Origin: Bacteroidia bacterium
Lineage (GTDB): Bacteria > Bacteroidota > Bacteroidia > Bacteroidales > Tannerellaceae
Assembly: GCA_025996775.1 (NCBI GenBank)
Contig: BNTS01000131.1
Span: 1 to 8,105 of the forward strand
Length of the DNA: 8,105 nt
Reading direction: 5' to 3'
Made by a program: the position numbers and the translations under genes. The notes under the pieces were generated by a model, which was given only the letters and a program-made list of their open reading frames with translations, made no database searches and was not told the DNA's origin. Positions 6,022 through 8,105 of this stretch are shown in pieces. Position 1 is the stretch's first letter. Every line of letters begins with the position of its first letter.

Positions 6022-6174
6022 TTATCTTACAAAAACCTTAAAAGTCTTATTTTTAGTAGAAACGATGTATAATCCTTTTGGTAGGGAGACCGTGTTCGCA
6101 CCTTCGGCAAGCATGAGACGAGTTTGAAGAACACCGATGGTAGAATAAATCAAAGCCTCTCCTTTCCTCTCCAT
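6022..6174 (-). pseudogene. Remnant of a C-terminal secretion/sorting tail (DUF6383 or Por-tail like)
   Basis: On the minus strand a 50-codon frame, ATG at 6172-6174 to TAA at 6022-6024, encodes a sequence including LAEGANTVSLPKGLYIVST and ending KVFVR at the stop. The pattern of short beta strands, 'L-x-G-x-N-x-x-x-LPKG-x-YIV' and a final 'K-x-hydrophobic' strand, is typical of the extreme C-terminus of secreted or surface proteins in Bacteroidota (DUF6383 or Por secretion-system tails). The frame stays open upstream only to a stop near 6231, so no passenger protein is attached. It is therefore probably the broken 3' end of a lost secreted-protein gene, lying between fkp and the DUF2339 gene. 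It could instead be a stand-alone small ORF. The family assignment is from remembered pattern only. Confidence 0.5.
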
Positions 6175-6206
6175 CCCCGTCGGGGCGAAGATATAATTTA
6201 TTATTG

Positions 6207-6214
6207 TATATTTG
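6207..6214 (+). promoter_or_regulatory. -7 box (TATATTTG) for the DUF2339 gene
   Basis: TATATTTG is an exact match to the Bacteroides TAnnTTTG consensus, 30 bases before the ATG at 6245. That predicts a leader of roughly 25 nt. No clear TTTG is present 19-21 bp upstream, so the -33 element is weak or absent. Confidence 0.55.
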
Positions 6215-6244
6215 TGCGGAATACAATTTAAAAACTAATGCTTT

Positions 6245-8105
6245 ATGGATGTAGTTGGAACGGTTCTTTTCTTTATCATACTTTTCTTCATCATTTTGAT
6301 GGTTAATTTGTCTTCTTGGGGAAGGAAGATTTATACCTCTATTCAATTGTTGGAAAAGGAAGTCAGGCTGCTTAAAGAGGCTTTGGCTCAGGAACAAAAA
6401 GCGGAAACGGTTGAACAATCGATTGTTCCTCTTGTCGCGGTGCAACCTGTCCCGCCTTTGGTAAAGGAAGAGATAGAGGGACTACCTGCCGAACTGAAAG
6501 AGGCGACGGAAGAACCAATTTTTGTTATGCCTTCCATTGTCTCAGAAGAAAAAGAGACTGTCTTTGTTTCCGAACCAACTATCGAGCCAACTGCTGAGCC
6601 GATTAACGAACCAACCATTGAACCATTAGTTGAACCGGCTATCGAGCAGCCTGTTGAAGCACCGCCAGTCATCGACAAGGCGCCGGTTAAGAAATCGAAT
6701 GACTTTGAGAAGTTCTTCGGCGAGAACCTGCTTAGCAAAATAGGTATTGCTACGCTGGTGCTGGGCATCAGTTATTTTGTGAAGTACGCCATCGACCGCG
6801 ATTGGATTGACGAGGTGGGGAGGGTTGTATTCGGGCTTCTTTGCGGAGGTGTGATTATCGGTATCGGCCACAAGCTGAAGGATAACTATCGCGTGTTCTC
6901 GTCCATTCTGGTTGGGGGCGGCATTTCCGTGCTTTATATCACTATTACAATCGCTTACCGGCAATATGGTATGTATTCGCAAAGTCTTTCCTTTTCCCTT
7001 TTAATATTCGTCACGGCTTTATCGGTCTTTCTTGCCCTGCTCTACGGCCGAAAGGAACTGGCCATCTTCTCGCTTCTGGGCGGCTTTGCTTCGCCTTTGC
7101 TTGCCTCGTCGGGAACGAGCAATTACGTCGTGCTCTTCTCGTATCTGCTGATACTCAACTCGGGGATGCTGGTGCTGGCCTTTAAGAAGCAATGGGATGT
7201 TTTGGGAATGATTGCATATATTCTTACCCTGCTTTTCTTCTGGTGGTGGTTGTTGACCGATTACTTTTATTTGGGCGAATACCTGGGAGCCATTATTTTT
7301 GCCGTGTTGTTCTACGTTCAGTTCTATGCGCTGGCGCTTATCCATCACTACAGGGGCGGCAAAAAGCTCAAAGCTTTCCATTCGTTTATTATATTGAGCA
7401 ATAACCTATCGCTGTTTGCTGCGGCGCTTTTCATCTTTTATCATTGGTCGAGCAATCCGAAAGGGATTATCACCCTCGGTATGGCTGTCTTGAATGTAAT
7501 CCCGCTGGTGATTTTATGGCTGGACAAGACGGTAGACCGACGTTTGGTATACCTCGTAATTGCCAATGTGTTACTCTTTGTCAGTTTGGCCATACCCATG
7601 CAACTCCATGGTTCGTTTATCACGATGCTTTGGGGAGCCGAGACAACGGTTGTGCTTTGGTTGTGGAAGAAGTCCGATATCCGAGTGTTCAAATCAGCCT
7701 TTCTTCTTCTGGAGTTTGCGGCCTTGGCGTCTTTGCTGGGAGACTGGGATAACTTTTATTCGTATGTTGAGCCCGATATATTGCTTCCCCTTTTTAATAC
7801 AAGCGTAGTTACCGGGATTTTCATCACAATCACGCTCTGGGTCAATGGCTATATCTATCCCTCGCGCAATCTTTCCTACCTGGCTGTGGGCATGCTGTTC
7901 ATCACCCTCCTGTTGGAGTTGCAATACCGGATGGGACTTTATTATCCCGACTGGCCTCCTTTCCGTTATCTCATCTATGGCTTGTATGTGTATCTTTATG
8001 TCGCAGTGCTTACGGGGGTATATTGGAAGCTGGGACGGCTGAAGGGAGGGCTGTCTGCCGGAGCCGTTTTGTTGTCGCTCTCGTACGTCACCGTCTATTC
8101 CTTCA
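6245..8105 (+). CDS. DUF2339 family polytopic membrane protein, 3'-truncated by the window edge
   Basis: The frame opens at ATG 6245 and stays open for 620 codons to the window end, with no stop. Residues 4-20 form an N-terminal membrane helix, followed by a probable coiled-coil stretch (about 30-55) and a Pro/Glu-rich linker (about 60-150). The membrane domain starts with FGENLLSKIGIATLVLGISY (158-177), then YAIDRDWIDE and GRVVFGLLCGGVIIGIGHKL (192-211), ILVGGGISVLYITI (221-234) and LLGGFASPLLASSG (277-290). This order of motifs is characteristic of DUF2339 proteins, large bacterial inner-membrane proteins of unknown function. At least a dozen further hydrophobic segments follow. Family members often exceed 800 residues, so a substantial C-terminal part is probably missing. 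It has its own promoter box, so it need not be co-transcribed with fkp. Confidence 0.85.
   Translation, partial: MDVVGTVLFFIILFFIILMVNLSSWGRKIYTSIQLLEKEVRLLKEALAQEQKAETVEQSIVPLVAVQPVPPLVKEEIEGLPAELKEATEEPIFVMPSIVSEEKETVFVSEPTIEPTAEPINEPTIEPLVEPAIEQPVEAPPVIDKAPVKKSNDFEKFFGENLLSKIGIATLVLGISYFVKYAIDRDWIDEVGRVVFGLLCGGVIIGIGHKLKDNYRVFSSILVGGGISVLYITITIAYRQYGMYSQSLSFSLLIFVTALSVFLALLYGRKELAIFSLLGGFASPLLASSGTSNYVVLFSYLLILNSGMLVLAFKKQWDVLGMIAYILTLLFFWWWLLTDYFYLGEYLGAIIFAVLFYVQFYALALIHHYRGGKKLKAFHSFIILSNNLSLFAAALFIFYHWSSNPKGIITLGMAVLNVIPLVILWLDKTVDRRLVYLVIANVLLFVSLAIPMQLHGSFITMLWGAETTVVLWLWKKSDIRVFKSAFLLLEFAALASLLGDWDNFYSYVEPDILLPLFNTSVVTGIFITITLWVNGYIYPSRNLSYLAVGMLFITLLLELQYRMGLYYPDWPPFRYLIYGLYVYLYVAVLTGVYWKLGRLKGGLSAGAVLLSLSYVTVYSF
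6572..6664 (+). repeat. In-frame 12-bp degenerate repeat encoding EPxx tetrapeptides
   Basis: Within the DUF2339 gene, residues 110-140 read as consecutive Glu-Pro-x-x units (EPTI, EPTA, EPIN, EPTI, EPLV, EPAI, then EQPV, EAP). The DNA period is 12 bases with varied codons, so it is an old or selected repeat rather than a recent slippage tract. It forms an extended, acidic linker between the first membrane helix and the main membrane domain. Confidence 0.75.

Noticed and set aside
6053..6445. A minus-strand frame of 130 residues spanning the intergenic region and the start of the DUF2339 gene
   Set aside because: It is highly basic and low in hydrophobic pattern, and it overlaps the promoter and start of a well-supported gene. 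The recognisable protein fragment on this strand is in a different frame.
6388..6768. A minus-strand frame of 126 residues rich in Gly, Ser and Thr repeats
   Set aside because: It is the complement of the EPxx repeat and adjoining DUF2339 coding sequence; the repetitive GS-rich look comes from that repeat.

Overview
The window reads as chromosomal DNA from a Bacteroides-type gut bacterium (order Bacteroidales). Three things point there. One gene encodes the bifunctional L-fucokinase/GDP-L-fucose pyrophosphorylase Fkp, characteristic of intestinal Bacteroides. Several genes are preceded by the Bacteroidota-specific TAnnTTTG (-7) promoter box rather than an E. coli-like -10. The gene starts show no obvious Shine-Dalgarno sequences.

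Layout: (1) Bases 1-623 hold the end of a transposase-like gene that enters from the left edge; it looks like a decayed or internally shortened copy. (2) Bases 624-1486 are an AT-rich stretch with no long gene. It contains hairpin repeat units, a perfect 28-bp palindrome, a promoter followed by a possible 38-residue ORF, short phased repeats, a perfect 20-bp inverted repeat with a 49-bp spacer, and an orphan promoter-like site. (3) Bases 1487-3040, minus strand, encode a 517-residue fusion of a DoxX-like membrane domain, a twin-arginine-bearing anchor and a TIM-barrel-like, aldo-keto-reductase-related domain that probably faces the periplasm. (4) Bases 3041-3132 are a compact divergent promoter region. 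(5) Bases 3133-5970, plus strand, encode Fkp, 945 residues and apparently intact. (6) Bases 5971-6244 are intergenic and hold a minus-strand 50-codon remnant resembling the C-terminal sorting/anchoring tail of secreted Bacteroides proteins. (7) From 6245 a large multi-spanning membrane protein of the DUF2339 type runs off the right edge; it has no stop codon in the window.

Functionally, Fkp converts scavenged host L-fucose to GDP-L-fucose for capsule and glycoprotein fucosylation. The divergent DoxX/TIM-barrel gene shares its promoter region with fkp, so the two could be co-regulated, but the sequence gives no biochemical link between them. The DUF2339 gene has its own promoter box and looks like an independent unit. 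No rRNA, tRNA, CRISPR array or complete mobile element was seen. The most unusual items are the apparently leaderless fkp promoter, the DoxX/barrel fusion, the sorting-tail remnant, and the repeat-rich region at 624-1486.
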